Shown: in pieces, positions 52,823-62,439 of the stretch
How the letters are laid out: each line of letters begins with the position of its first letter
Numbering within the stretch: position 1 is the first letter of the stretch
Source of the DNA: Pedobacter ginsengisoli
GTDB taxonomy: Bacteria; Bacteroidota; Bacteroidia; Sphingobacteriales; Sphingobacteriaceae
Direction of reading: 5' to 3'
Length of the DNA: 64,000 nt
Assembly (NCBI RefSeq): GCF_002736205.1
Contig: NZ_CP024091.1
Coordinates: 4,833,555-4,897,554 of the forward strand
Program-made: the position numbers and the translations under genes
Notes under the pieces: model-generated
What the model saw: only the letters and a program-made list of their open reading frames with translations
What the model was told of the DNA's origin: nothing
Databases searched by the model: none

Positions 52823-54025
52823 TTGAAAATATTAATGCTTACAAATAGGGTTCCTTTTCCGCCAAATAGCGGATATCCAATAGTAGTTTATAACACTATT
52901 AAGGGGCTGCTACAGCTTGGTGTGGAAATTACACTGTTCAGTATTAACACAAATAAGCATAGGGTTGATGTTGACGATATTTACGATCCTGTTTTTGAAA
53001 GCATAAAGTTTCATTCCTTTAGTTTGGATACAGAGGTAAATGTGTGGGGAGCATTATTTAATATTTTTTCTAATCAGTCTTATAACGTTTCGAGGTATTT
53101 TGATGATGACGCGGCTAAGTTGCTGGAAGATATTTTAAGGGAAAATGAGTTTGATATTATTCAATTTGAGGGGCTTTTTGTAGTACCTTATCTAGATGTT
53201 GTTAAAGAAAACAGTAAAGCAAAAGTAGTTTACAGGGCACATAATATAGAGTTTGACGTTTGGGAACGTATTGCCAGAACTGAAAAGTTTACACCACGAC
53301 GGAAATATTTGCAGTTCCTTGCCCGTAGGTTAAAGGTTTATGAAACAGAACAGATGAATCGGTTTCATCAGGTTTTTGCTATAAGTGAGCAGGATAGACA
53401 AAGTATTCTTCGGTTTGGCTGTGAGACTGCACTTGAAGTTTTTCCGGTGGCATTAGACTTTGAGAAATATGTTACAGATCCGGCCAAAACCAGCTTTCCT
53501 ACATTGTTCCATTTGGGGGCTATGGATTGGCGGCCAAATAAAGAAGGTTTGGAATGGTTCCTTGATGAAATATGGCCCGATATAGAAAAGTTAAGCAGTG
53601 AACTGCGATTCTATATTGCCGGAAAAAATATGCCCAGAGAGTTTTTTGAATACGATTCTGAAAATCTGGTAGTAGAAGGTGAAATTTTTGACGCAATAGA
53701 ATTTATAAATTCTAAGGCAATTATGATTGTTCCATTGCTGTCGGGTAGTGGAATGAGGGTAAAGATTATTGAGGGGATGGCCATGAGTAAATGTATAATT
53801 GCCACAAGTATGGCTGCTGAGGGAATTAAATGTGAGCATGGTAAAGATATTCTAATAGCCAATACGGCAGATGAGTTTTACAGGTCCATTTTGCAATGTA
53901 TTACTAACCCCAAAAAGTGGCGTGAAATAGGTGAGAATGCAAGGAAAACAGTAGAACGAGACCACGACTTTTTTTCTATTTCTAAAAGGATGTTGAATAT
54001 CTACCAAAAGTTAGTAAGTGCTTAA
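52823..54025 (+). CDS. GT4-like glycosyltransferase family 1 protein
   Basis: A 400-aa cytoplasmic or peripheral glycosyltransferase with a GT-B fold. It starts with TTG at 52823, giving KILMLTNRVPFPPNSGYP, the usual start of the family; ATG at 52835 is possible. VVYRAHNIEFDVWER (about 136-150) and LFHLGAMDWRPNKEG (about 230-244) are typical, and the C-terminal segment GSGMRVKIIEGMAMSK (about 309-324) contains the nucleotide-sugar-binding glutamate. The substrate is unknown; it may act in cell-envelope glycan synthesis. Confidence 0.85.
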   Translation: MKILMLTNRVPFPPNSGYPIVVYNTIKGLLQLGVEITLFSINTNKHRVDVDDIYDPVFESIKFHSFSLDTEVNVWGALFNIFSNQSYNVSRYFDDDAAKLLEDILRENEFDIIQFEGLFVVPYLDVVKENSKAKVVYRAHNIEFDVWERIARTEKFTPRRKYLQFLARRLKVYETEQMNRFHQVFAISEQDRQSILRFGCETALEVFPVALDFEKYVTDPAKTSFPTLFHLGAMDWRPNKEGLEWFLDEIWPDIEKLSSELRFYIAGKNMPREFFEYDSENLVVEGEIFDAIEFINSKAIMIVPLLSGSGMRVKIIEGMAMSKCIIATSMAAEGIKCEHGKDILIANTADEFYRSILQCITNPKKWREIGENARKTVERDHDFFSISKRMLNIYQKLVSA

Positions 54026-54033
54026 ATTTTATA

Positions 54034-54041
54034 TACCTTTG
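54034..54041 (+). promoter_or_regulatory. -7 box (TAnnTTTG) of gcvT
   Basis: TACCTTTG is an exact match to TAnnTTTG. It lies 23 bases before the gcvT ATG at 54065; TTAG at 54011-54014 is at about the right distance for a weak -33 element. Confidence 0.5.
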
Positions 54042-54064
54042 CCACGTTTTTACAGATATATAAT

Positions 54065-55144
54065 ATGAAGAATACCGCATTAACAGATAAACACATCTCT
54101 TTAGGGGCTAAAATGGTGCCATTTGCAGGTTACAATATGCCAGTTCAATACGAAGGTATAAATGCAGAACATGCCATAGTTAGAAACGGCGTTGGTGTTT
54201 TTGATGTTAGCCATATGGGCGAATTTATTTTAAAGGGCGAAAATGCGCTTGATCTGATTCAACGTGTTACCAGCAATGATGCTTCAAAACTTTATGATGG
54301 CAAGGTGCAATATTCTTGCCTTCCAAATGAAGAAGGTGGGATTGTAGATGATTTATTGGTTTATCGCATAGACGAAAAAACCTATATGCTGGTAGTTAAT
54401 GCTTCTAACATCGATAAAGACTGGAACTGGATTCAGAAATTTAACAGTAAAGGTGTAGAAATGCATAACATTTCTGATAAAACATCTTTACTTGCCATAC
54501 AAGGCCCTAAAGCGGCTGAAGCACTACAAAGCCTAACAGAGGTTGATCTTGCTTCTATGGAGTATTACAACTTTGTGAAAGGTACATTTGCAGGAGTAGA
54601 TAATGTTGTGATATCAGCAACTGGATATACCGGTGCAGGTGGTTTCGAGATCTACTTTGATAACGAACATGCCAACAAGATTTGGGATGCCATTTTTGAA
54701 GCTGGCCTACCATTCAATATGAAACCGATAGGTTTAGGTGCCCGTGATACTTTACGCTTAGAAATGGGCTTCTGCTTATATGGAAATGATATTGACGATA
54801 ATACTTCTCCAATTGAAGCAGGATTAGGCTGGATCACAAAATTCACTAAGAAATTCACTAATTCTGATTCTTTGCAAGCTCAAAAAGAAGCAGGAATTAC
54901 ACGTAAACTAATAGGATTTGAAATGATTGACAGAGGGATTCCCCGTCATGATTATGAAATAGTTGATGCTGAAGGAAATGTAATTGGTAAAGTTACCTCC
55001 GGTACTCAATCTCCATCTTTACAAAAAGCAATAGGAATGGGGTATATTTTAAAAGGTATGGATAAAGAAGGAACCGAGATTTTCATCAATATCCGTAATA
55101 ATAAAATTAAAGCCAGGGTTGTTAAATTCCCTTTTTATAAATAA
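54065..55144 (+). CDS. gcvT: Glycine cleavage system T protein (aminomethyltransferase)
   Basis: A 359-aa cytoplasmic enzyme that releases ammonia from the aminomethyl group on the H protein and transfers the methylene unit to tetrahydrofolate. MVPFAGYNMPVQYEG (about 17-31), GVFDVSHMGEF (about 44-54), the ATGYTGAGGFEIY segment (about 186-198) and GLGARDTLRLEMGF (about 222-235) are canonical. Length is the usual one. comB follows 16 bases later, so a common transcript is likely. No glycine riboswitch was seen upstream. Confidence 0.95.
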   Translation: MKNTALTDKHISLGAKMVPFAGYNMPVQYEGINAEHAIVRNGVGVFDVSHMGEFILKGENALDLIQRVTSNDASKLYDGKVQYSCLPNEEGGIVDDLLVYRIDEKTYMLVVNASNIDKDWNWIQKFNSKGVEMHNISDKTSLLAIQGPKAAEALQSLTEVDLASMEYYNFVKGTFAGVDNVVISATGYTGAGGFEIYFDNEHANKIWDAIFEAGLPFNMKPIGLGARDTLRLEMGFCLYGNDIDDNTSPIEAGLGWITKFTKKFTNSDSLQAQKEAGITRKLIGFEMIDRGIPRHDYEIVDAEGNVIGKVTSGTQSPSLQKAIGMGYILKGMDKEGTEIFINIRNNKIKARVVKFPFYK

Positions 55145-55160
55145 AAGTCATACCCTGTCA

Positions 55161-55889
55161 ATGCAAAAGAGTATAGAAGTCTGTCTAACGCCCGCATTAT
55201 TAGATCTGTATGCTATTGAAGATAGCATTGTTGTAGTTATTGATGTACTCAGAGCTACATCGTCTATAGTTTATGGAATAGATAATGGCGCAGCTGCAAT
55301 TATACCGGTAGCAAACGTAGAGGATTGTCTTGACTATTCTGATAAAGGATATTTACTGGCAGCCGAACGTGACGGGCAAGTGGTAGAGGAGTACGATTTC
55401 GGAAACTCTCCATTCTCTTATACACAAGAAAAGGTTGGCGGTAGAACTGTGGTACTTACAACTACAAACGGAACAAAGGCGCTTCATATGGCAAGAAAAA
55501 GAGCACATCAGGTAGTGATGGGCTCTTTTTTAAACTTACATGCCTTATGCAACTGGCTTAAAACCCAGGATAAAAGTGTTTTATTGCTTTGTGCCGGATG
55601 GAAAGATAAATTCAATCTCGAAGATACACTCTTCGCAGGAGCCGTAGTTGCTGAATTACGTAAGGATTTTACTCATTTCGACGATTCTTCAGTAGCAGCA
55701 GAAGACCTGTATGCCTTAGCTAAGAATGACTTGAGGACCTATCTTCATAAATCTTCACACAGTCATAGACTCGCCGAATTAAACATCGAAGAAGACGTTA
55801 AATTCTGTTTACAGCTAAACCTTTGTCAGGCAATTCCGGTTCTGGAAGGTGATGCCTTGGTTTCTTTGAAAGTTACTCAATCACTTTAA
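55161..55889 (+). CDS. comB: 2-phosphosulfolactate phosphatase (ComB family)
   Basis: A 242-aa protein from the ATG at 55161; a TTG at 55119 inside gcvT is unlikely. It matches ComB: VVIDVLRATSSIVYG (about 26-40), a block of residues that bind magnesium and the substrate, GGRTVVLTTTNGTKAL (about 95-110) and LLLCAGWKDKFNLEDTLFAG (about 143-162). ComB removes phosphate from 2-phosphosulfolactate in coenzyme M synthesis of methanogens. In Bacteroidota the family is frequent and its product is unknown; sulfonolipid synthesis is a possible but unproven link. It overlaps the convergent patatin gene by 17 bases. Confidence 0.85.
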   Translation: MQKSIEVCLTPALLDLYAIEDSIVVVIDVLRATSSIVYGIDNGAAAIIPVANVEDCLDYSDKGYLLAAERDGQVVEEYDFGNSPFSYTQEKVGGRTVVLTTTNGTKALHMARKRAHQVVMGSFLNLHALCNWLKTQDKSVLLLCAGWKDKFNLEDTLFAGAVVAELRKDFTHFDDSSVAAEDLYALAKNDLRTYLHKSSHSHRLAELNIEEDVKFCLQLNLCQAIPVLEGDALVSLKVTQSL

Positions 55890-56664
55890 CAGGAACCTTT
55901 AGCAGATTTTTAAGGCTTTCATTGCTTTTAATGGTTTTCAATGTTTCTTCATAAGCAAGCCAATAGATAGTTTCGGCTTTTTTCATATCAAAAGTACTGA
56001 TTTCACCCATTCCTTTGGGTTCAATCAACACATTGCAGAAGGCTGCCTTTTCCTCCATGTCTTTATTTACCGACATAAGTCCGGCTCTTCCCATAAGTGC
56101 TGTAATGTTGGTCATTTTTTCTACAGGCTTTAAGTGGTTGCAGGACGATCCGATAATGAAGTCGCAGTTGTTTAATAAAGGCTCTACCGGAAAGTTATTT
56201 AAAATGCCTCCATCAACATACATTTCATTATCAATCATAATTGGCCTAAATATTCCAGGAATACAGCTCGATGCCTGTATGCTCCTAATTAAAGGACCTT
56301 TGCTAAAGTATACCAGTTCACCTTTGCTGAAATTAGTTGTGGCAATGGTAAGGGGAATCTTTAAACTTTCTATTCTATCGTCAGGAAAATACTCTTTAAA
56401 TAAACTTAAGGTGTTTTCAATATTGATTAAACCCAGAGAGCCTACCGCCGGGCGAAGGAATTTTAGCAGCTTGGTTTTTATAAAAATATTTAAAGCATCT
56501 TCAGGATCCATGCCCGAAGCAAATAATGCCCCGGCAATTGAACCTGCACTGGTTCCGCTAATGTGACTAAACTTAATACCGGCATTTCCAAATGCTTTTA
56601 AAACACCCAGGTGTGCAATTCCCCTGATTCCGCCACCAGACAATACAATTCCAATTTTAGTCAT
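55873..56664 (-). CDS. Patatin-like phospholipase
   Basis: A 263-aa soluble serine hydrolase of the patatin/RssA type. The oxyanion loop GGGIRG is at about 10-15, the nucleophile S39 in GTSAGS, and the dyad aspartate D151 in DGGILNNF. It probably cleaves acyl groups from phospholipids or other esters near the inner membrane. Short proteins of this type often stand alone. It starts six bases after gldB ends, on the same strand. Confidence 0.9.
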   Translation of the reverse strand: MTKIGIVLSGGGIRGIAHLGVLKAFGNAGIKFSHISGTSAGSIAGALFASGMDPEDALNIFIKTKLLKFLRPAVGSLGLINIENTLSLFKEYFPDDRIESLKIPLTIATTNFSKGELVYFSKGPLIRSIQASSCIPGIFRPIMIDNEMYVDGGILNNFPVEPLLNNCDFIIGSSCNHLKPVEKMTNITALMGRAGLMSVNKDMEEKAAFCNVLIEPKGMGEISTFDMKKAETIYWLAYEETLKTIKSNESLKNLLKVPVKVIE

Positions 56665-56670
56665 TTAGCA

Positions 56671-57714
56671 TTATTTAGGTTTGTACTTTGATAAATTTAA
56701 TATTTTTTGAGCGTCCTGTTCAGCCATTAATTGCTGTAAAGTAATTTCTTTATTTTCCTGCATGTACTTTCTAACAATTTGCCATCCTGTCCAGATACCT
56801 AGTTTAGGGGCAGATTCATTTTTTTCACCCAAACCTGGAGTAAAAGGCCCTTCAGCTAAAAAGACCTGTATCTTTTGGTAATCGGTTTCAAATAACAAAT
56901 TATTCTGAAGGTAATAAGCCCAAATGTCACTTTCAAACGTTTTGCACCAATCTAAGTGTTTTTGAGTATATCCTATTTTTACAGAGTCAGGAACAATATC
57001 AGCAAGTACCTCATCCATAAAATATAAAATTTTCCCGTTATAAACCATTTTTGAGAGTAAGGTTCTGTCTTCATCCCGTTCATGAAACAATTCTTCGCGT
57101 GCATAAGTTTCAGCTATCCTTGGAACGATGTATTCAGGAGTAAAACGCCGGGAAAGGTAAGTTGGTACACTTTGCACAATAGCTTTATAAAACTTACTGT
57201 CTTTTCCCATAAACATATCCAGTCCAATACCCATATAATTATCTCCAATTGGCGTTTGAACAGCAAAGCCAGAAACAAAAGATATAAACCTGGGAACTTT
57301 TGCCTTGGGGTAATAATGAAGGATATACTTAAAGCTTTCAGATAAGTCCTTTTCTATCGGTGTTATATCCTTAAATACATTGTCAACCTCTTTGTTTAGG
57401 TCTGTGTAAGCAGAATCTTTGTATAAAGTGGTTAGGATCTGCTCATTTGTATAGTCAAAATTACCAACCATCCGATGTACATAATCATCATAAAATACGT
57501 CGTATTTTTTTGTCAGGAATTCATTAGTCTTATCCAAGCTGTTAGCTTTTCCGGTATACAAATCCTTGTCAAACCGAGCAATTTTTACATCTAAATGTAT
57601 CTCACTAACATCAGGTTTAGTACTTTGGGTGCACGAAACCAGCAGCAAAGAAAAAAAAGCGGGCACAAATAGAAAAAATAGATAGCTTTGATGAAATTTT
57701 ACGTTATATATCAT
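56671..57714 (-). CDS. gldB: GldB-like gliding motility lipoprotein
   Basis: A 347-aa lipoprotein from the ATG at 57714, which gives a signal with lipobox LLVSC; a TTG at 57744 would add ten residues. The mature part matches GldB: VKIARFDKDLY (about 43-53 from the longer start), YMGIGLDMFMGKDSKFY, VPTYLSRRFTPEYIVPRI and the C-terminal GIWTGWQIVRKYM. GldB is needed for gliding in Flavobacterium and is linked to the GldKLMN/T9SS machinery. The gene is near nadE, a pairing also known in flavobacteria, here divergent with a barrel-protein gene between them. Confidence 0.85.
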   Translation of the reverse strand: MIYNVKFHQSYLFFLFVPAFFSLLLVSCTQSTKPDVSEIHLDVKIARFDKDLYTGKANSLDKTNEFLTKKYDVFYDDYVHRMVGNFDYTNEQILTTLYKDSAYTDLNKEVDNVFKDITPIEKDLSESFKYILHYYPKAKVPRFISFVSGFAVQTPIGDNYMGIGLDMFMGKDSKFYKAIVQSVPTYLSRRFTPEYIVPRIAETYAREELFHERDEDRTLLSKMVYNGKILYFMDEVLADIVPDSVKIGYTQKHLDWCKTFESDIWAYYLQNNLLFETDYQKIQVFLAEGPFTPGLGEKNESAPKLGIWTGWQIVRKYMQENKEITLQQLMAEQDAQKILNLSKYKPK

Positions 57715-57776
57715 TGTAAACAAATATAAAGTAAGTTTATTCAAGCTTCATAGGCATTAAAGGAAAATATATTTAT

Positions 57777-58439
57777 ATGAAACACACACTTATCGGGATA
57801 CTATTATTATTTGTAACAGGAAGTGTTTTTGCACAAGATTCTTCATCTCCATATTATGGTTTTAGACTAGGGTTAACAGCTCATCCGACAATAGGTTGGG
57901 TAAAGCCTCAGGTGGGCAAAAGTAATGGGGTTTCACTTGGATTTTCATATGGCTTAATGGGCGATTTTAATTTCGCTGAGAATTATAGTTTCGCAACAGG
58001 ACTTACCATTACTACAATTAACGGTAAAAGTACACAGATAATTACGCAGGAAACCAATCCTCCCACCCAAACACCTTACGAACTTAAATATAAGCTTCAA
58101 TATATTGAAGTGCCTCTTACAGTAAAGCTAAAAACTGTAAGGATTAACGATGTCCGTTGGTATGGTCAGTTTGGTTTATCAAACGATTTTAATATTGGAG
58201 CCAAACAAGATGCTGATGCCGGAGGGAAATCAAGCTCTCGTGACGAAAATATTTCGAAATCTATTAAATTATATCGTGCCGGATTAATATTAGGCGCAGG
58301 CGCCGAGTTTGACCTTAGCGGAAATGCAAGTATTGCAGCGGGGTTAACATATAACAATGGCTTTACAAATATTACTACTAATAAAAGCAATAATATTCGT
58401 AACCATTATCTGGGTATTAATTTTGGCGTTTTCTTTTAA
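57777..58439 (+). CDS. Outer-membrane beta-barrel protein (PorT family)
   Basis: A 220-aa outer-membrane protein with a signal peptide (about 1-19, cut after VFAQ). The mature part alternates hydrophobic and polar residues in about eight strands, with GFRLGLTAHPTIGW, YGLMGDFNFAENYSFATGL (about 59-77), LQYIEVPLTVKLKT and YRAGLILGAGAEFDL, and ends in aromatic F-F typical of barrel proteins. It fits the PorT-like family (PF13568). PorT in Porphyromonas is a T9SS component, so with GldB next door that role is plausible but not proven. Confidence 0.75.
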   Translation: MKHTLIGILLLFVTGSVFAQDSSSPYYGFRLGLTAHPTIGWVKPQVGKSNGVSLGFSYGLMGDFNFAENYSFATGLTITTINGKSTQIITQETNPPTQTPYELKYKLQYIEVPLTVKLKTVRINDVRWYGQFGLSNDFNIGAKQDADAGGKSSSRDENISKSIKLYRAGLILGAGAEFDLSGNASIAAGLTYNNGFTNITTNKSNNIRNHYLGINFGVFF

Positions 58440-58478
58440 TAAACTTACTTATCAGCATTTTTTACAATTATAAGCAAC

Positions 58479-60119
58479 ATGAATATAGCACTGGCGCAGC
58501 TCAACTACCACATTGGCAATTTCGAATACAACACCCAGAAAATAATTGACAACATTAAGTTGGCAAAAGATAAAGGAGCTGATCTGGTTGTATTTGCTGA
58601 GCTCGCTATTTGTGGTTATCCGCCACGCGATTTTTTAGAGTTTGATGAATTTATTGGTTTATGCGAAACAGCTGCTCAGGAAATTGCCACTCATTGTAAT
58701 GGTATCGCCTGTATAGTGGGCTTGCCTGTTAAAAATGAGGTGCTTGCCGGTAAAGATTTGTATAATGCAGCATATTTTATAGAGGAAGGAAAAGTAAAAG
58801 CTATTACAAAAAAAGCACTTCTGCCAAATTATGATGTATTTGATGAATATCGGTATTTTGAACCTGCAACTCAGTTTCAATGTATAGAGTTTAAAGGGCG
58901 CAAGATTGCGTTAACCATTTGCGAAGATCTATGGAACATTAACAATAATCCGTTATATGTTTCCAATCCAATGGACGAATTGATTAAACAAGGGCCTGAT
59001 CTTATGATCAATATTGCCGCGTCTCCATTTTCATATTGCCATGATGATGAGAGGGTGGTGGTTCTTGCAGATAATGCTAAAAAGTATAAACTTCCTTTAT
59101 TATATGTGAATCAGGTTGGGGCACAAACCGAAATTGTATTCGATGGTGGTTCCCTTGCATTTGATAAAGAAGGCAATCTCCTTGATGAGATGGCATATTT
59201 TAAAGAAGAGTTAAAAGTCTATGAGGTTGAAGGTGATGTAATTAAAGGATATACGCATAAAACTCACAGAACCATTACAGACATAGAGCAGATTTATGAA
59301 GCCCTGGTATTAGGTATTAAGGATTATTTTGTAAAGTCAGGCTTTAAAAAAGCAGTATTGGGCCTTTCAGGTGGTATAGATTCTGCAGTGGTATGTGCAC
59401 TGGCTTGCCGTGCACTAGGTTCAGAGAACGTAATGGCAGTGTTAATGCCTTCTAAATACTCATCTGATCATTCTATTCAAGATGCGCTTGATCTTGTCAA
59501 AAATATTGGTTGTGAGCACGAAATTATTCCTATTAAAGAAGCAGCTGATGCATTCGATAGTATGATGGCTCCAGCATTTAAAGGGCTGCCGTTTAATCTT
59601 ACAGAAGAGAATATTCAGGCAAGATGCAGGGGGATAATTGTGATGGCCATGTCTAATAAATTTGGCTATATTCTATTAAATACTTCAAATAAAAGCGAAT
59701 GTGCTGTAGGTTATGGAACGCTGTATGGCGATATGTGTGGTGCAATTGGAGTAATAGGTGATGTTTATAAAACCCAGGTATACCAACTGGCAAACTATAT
59801 TAATAAAGACGGGATAGTTATACCCGAAAATTCAATTGTTAAACCACCATCGGCAGAACTCAGACCAGGGCAAAAGGATTCGGATTCATTACCAGATTAC
59901 GACATCCTTGATAAGATCCTGTTTCAATACATTGAACTTAAACAAAGCTCATCGGCTATTATCGCACAAGGTTATGACGAGGCATTGGTAAGAAGGATCA
60001 TTAAAATGGTAAATACTGCGGAGTTTAAGCGTTATCAAACACCGCCGATATTAAGAGTTTCACCTAAAGCATTTGGCATGGGCCGCAGAATGCCAATAGT
60101 TGGTAAGTACCTTTCTTAG
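58479..60119 (+). CDS. nadE: Glutamine-dependent NAD+ synthase
   Basis: A 546-aa two-domain enzyme that amidates deamido-NAD to NAD. The N-terminal nitrilase-like glutaminase has the triad E41 (FAELAICGYPP), K112 (KKALLPNY) and C148 (TICEDLW). The C-terminal synthetase domain has the ATP motif GLSGGIDSAVV near 297 and the conserved NTSNKSECAVGYGT segment. Length is normal for this two-domain form. It ends directly at the convergent lnt stop with no spacer. Confidence 0.95.
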   Translation: MNIALAQLNYHIGNFEYNTQKIIDNIKLAKDKGADLVVFAELAICGYPPRDFLEFDEFIGLCETAAQEIATHCNGIACIVGLPVKNEVLAGKDLYNAAYFIEEGKVKAITKKALLPNYDVFDEYRYFEPATQFQCIEFKGRKIALTICEDLWNINNNPLYVSNPMDELIKQGPDLMINIAASPFSYCHDDERVVVLADNAKKYKLPLLYVNQVGAQTEIVFDGGSLAFDKEGNLLDEMAYFKEELKVYEVEGDVIKGYTHKTHRTITDIEQIYEALVLGIKDYFVKSGFKKAVLGLSGGIDSAVVCALACRALGSENVMAVLMPSKYSSDHSIQDALDLVKNIGCEHEIIPIKEAADAFDSMMAPAFKGLPFNLTEENIQARCRGIIVMAMSNKFGYILLNTSNKSECAVGYGTLYGDMCGAIGVIGDVYKTQVYQLANYINKDGIVIPENSIVKPPSAELRPGQKDSDSLPDYDILDKILFQYIELKQSSSAIIAQGYDEALVRRIIKMVNTAEFKRYQTPPILRVSPKAFGMGRRMPIVGKYLS

Positions 60120-61739
60120 CTACTTTTTAACCCACTTTCTGTAAGGAATAATTAATGCCATCAGTATAGCTAATACCGAAAGGATTTTAGGAATGTAATC
60201 ACCACTTCTTGTGTAAAAAGTCAGATCGTCATTTAAATTAATGTCGGCCTTAATAGCAGTTCTGGTCCACCATTTAGTCTGTTTTATAATGTCGCCCTTC
60301 TGATTAATAAAACAAGAAATCCCAGTATTTGCTGATCTTACCACATATCTACGGGTTTCTATGGCCCTTAACGCGGCATATAGCATATGCTGATCTTTTC
60401 CTGAGGTGTTTCCCCACCAGCCATCATTGGTTACAATAGCAATAAACTGAGCCCCATTCTTAACGGCCTCAGCCACCCAGCCTCCCCAAATAGATTCATA
60501 GCAAATTACGGGTACAGCGCCAACTCCACCATATGAATAAAATACCTGAGGGTCTTTTTGCCAGCCATACCCGCCTACTGTTCCTCCAAAACCTTCAAAA
60601 ACGGGTGCTAATACCGACAAAGCAGATGGAAAAGGCATCTTTTCTACACCGGGCACTAATTTAGATTTGTGGTAGAACTGTACATTGGCAGAGTTCTCTA
60701 TCTGTAAAGCCGCATTAAAGCCATCTATATAAGTGCTATTATCATACTTTTGGGCAGATTGAGTCTGCTTATTGTTATAGAATTTAAAACTTTCTATCCC
60801 ACTTATTATAGTGCCATTTTTGTATTTTTCAAGGAAACGCTGAGCATTTATAAATTCAGAATTGCTGCGGATCCTGTCTTCATCAGAACGTTCTGAAATT
60901 GCTGTTTCAGGCCAGATAAAATATTCTGTATTAGGCTGAGCAATGGAGTCAGACAAATGGGTAAGGATGTTAAGCTGTTCATTTGAAGAGATCCCATTGA
61001 ACTTCTGATATGGATCTATATTTGGCTGTACGGCTACAACATTAACCGGGACTTCTTTTTCCTCATATTTGTAATATAAGCTTAAAGATAACGCAACAGG
61101 CGCTGCAATAATCACAATCCACAGAAGCGAAAATTTGAACCTCGCAAAGCCAGTGGCAGCCCCGGGTTTAAGGGCTTTAAAAGCTTCAAAAGCAATAATG
61201 TTACTTAGTAATATCCATAAAGAACCGCCATAAACACCAGTATACTCGTACCATTGGGCCAGTTGGTGCATCCCTGATAATCCATTTCCTAAATTCATCC
61301 ATGGAAAGGCCAAATCCCAGCTTTGGTGCAAAAACTCCATTGCAATGTAAAAACATATTAACCCTAAATAAGAAACATACTTATTTACCAGGCTGCCAAG
61401 CCTGTAATATAACCAAAAGGCAAAAGTCATTAGTAGTGCCCCTAAGCCAAAAGGAATAAGCGATACAAAAAACGATACCACCGGCCCATTTACAGCACTT
61501 ATAGCATTGTATACCCAATAAATACAGGCCGTGTTCCAAACCAAAAAGGTTAATCCGGCGGTAAGGAAAACATGCTTCCCCTTTTTAAGATTATTACTTT
61601 GAATAATCCCTTCTAAGGCAATAAATAATGGAACCAGGCCAATTAATAGTAAAGGAGTGGTAAACTTAATAGGTGGCCATGCCAGCCACATTAAAAACGC
61701 ACTTAGTAAAGCAAGGAGAGCAGTGTTTTTGAATTTCAT
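60120..61739 (-). CDS. lnt: Apolipoprotein N-acyltransferase
   Basis: A 539-aa inner-membrane enzyme that adds the third acyl chain to lipoproteins. Membrane helices fill about 1-215, followed by a nitrilase-like periplasmic domain with WPETAIS (catalytic E, about 276), YHKSKLVPGVE (K, about 340) and VICYESIWG (C, about 400), then a last helix. All triad residues are present. It is relevant to the many lipoproteins in this window. Its start overlaps the upstream PH/SHOCT gene stop by one base. Confidence 0.92.
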   Translation of the reverse strand: MKFKNTALLALLSAFLMWLAWPPIKFTTPLLLIGLVPLFIALEGIIQSNNLKKGKHVFLTAGLTFLVWNTACIYWVYNAISAVNGPVVSFFVSLIPFGLGALLMTFAFWLYYRLGSLVNKYVSYLGLICFYIAMEFLHQSWDLAFPWMNLGNGLSGMHQLAQWYEYTGVYGGSLWILLSNIIAFEAFKALKPGAATGFARFKFSLLWIVIIAAPVALSLSLYYKYEEKEVPVNVVAVQPNIDPYQKFNGISSNEQLNILTHLSDSIAQPNTEYFIWPETAISERSDEDRIRSNSEFINAQRFLEKYKNGTIISGIESFKFYNNKQTQSAQKYDNSTYIDGFNAALQIENSANVQFYHKSKLVPGVEKMPFPSALSVLAPVFEGFGGTVGGYGWQKDPQVFYSYGGVGAVPVICYESIWGGWVAEAVKNGAQFIAIVTNDGWWGNTSGKDQHMLYAALRAIETRRYVVRSANTGISCFINQKGDIIKQTKWWTRTAIKADINLNDDLTFYTRSGDYIPKILSVLAILMALIIPYRKWVKK

Positions 61740-62392
61740 TATAAGCTATCTAAAATATCGGCTTTTTTAGCTTCATATTCTTCCTGTGTAATCAGGTGTT
61801 TGTCATACAGGCTTTTTAATTTTCTTAGCTTTAATGTAGTCTCATCTTCAGGTTCTTCAGCTTGTATAATAGGTGCAGCAAGTGGCTGAGAAAAGAACGC
61901 TTGTGGCTCTTCTTCCACGGGTTCTGGTGTAGGTAATGTGTTTACGGTTACCGGTGATGTTGATGACCTTCTTTCCTCCAGGTCAAGTTGCCTTTGCTGC
62001 TCTTTAAAGCTTTCCAGCTGCTCATAAGCTGCCTGATAAAGTTTACGCGCCTGTACCTTTGGGATATATTCTGTAATAATGTTTTCACCGTGTAAAGGCA
62101 CACAGATAAATTTAGAGCCAAACAATTCTTCTTTAAATGAAACCTCTTTAATACTCTTCCACGAAATGTCTTTAAAGTTCATGGTGATCCCGAAATTACC
62201 AGGCTCACAATAGAAGATACGCTTATTGCTTACCGCAATACAATCAGGTAAAAGATTTACAGCAGGCTTTTTTTGCACAGCCATATAAATCAGTTCCTCG
62301 TTACTTGTTAGCATATCATTCAGTTTGCCCAGAACTTTTTCTACAGCTTTAGGATCCTGCTCGTCACTTAAAAATCTATCTATTAATATCAT
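61739..62392 (-). CDS. PH-like and SHOCT domain protein
   Basis: A 217-aa soluble protein. The N-terminal part (about 1-115) resembles bacterial PH-like domains (IAVSNKRIFYCEPGNFGITM, about 52-71). A low-complexity linker rich in E and P (about 140-180) leads to a C-terminal SHOCT motif (LRKLKSLYDKHLITQEEYEA, about 185-204). Such proteins are thought to mediate oligomerisation or peptide binding. It is translationally coupled to lnt through an overlapping stop/start. Confidence 0.75.
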   Translation of the reverse strand: MILIDRFLSDEQDPKAVEKVLGKLNDMLTSNEELIYMAVQKKPAVNLLPDCIAVSNKRIFYCEPGNFGITMNFKDISWKSIKEVSFKEELFGSKFICVPLHGENIITEYIPKVQARKLYQAAYEQLESFKEQQRQLDLEERRSSTSPVTVNTLPTPEPVEEEPQAFFSQPLAAPIIQAEEPEDETTLKLRKLKSLYDKHLITQEEYEAKKADILDSL

Positions 62393-62439
62393 GTTATTTC
62401 TTTATAATAATTTCAGTAGTTAGTTATCAAAAATTGAAC

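Noticed and set aside
56015..56566. Long open frame (183 codons) on the plus strand opposite the patatin gene
   Set aside because: It lies fully antisense to a well-conserved gene with intact active-site motifs and has no recognisable protein features.
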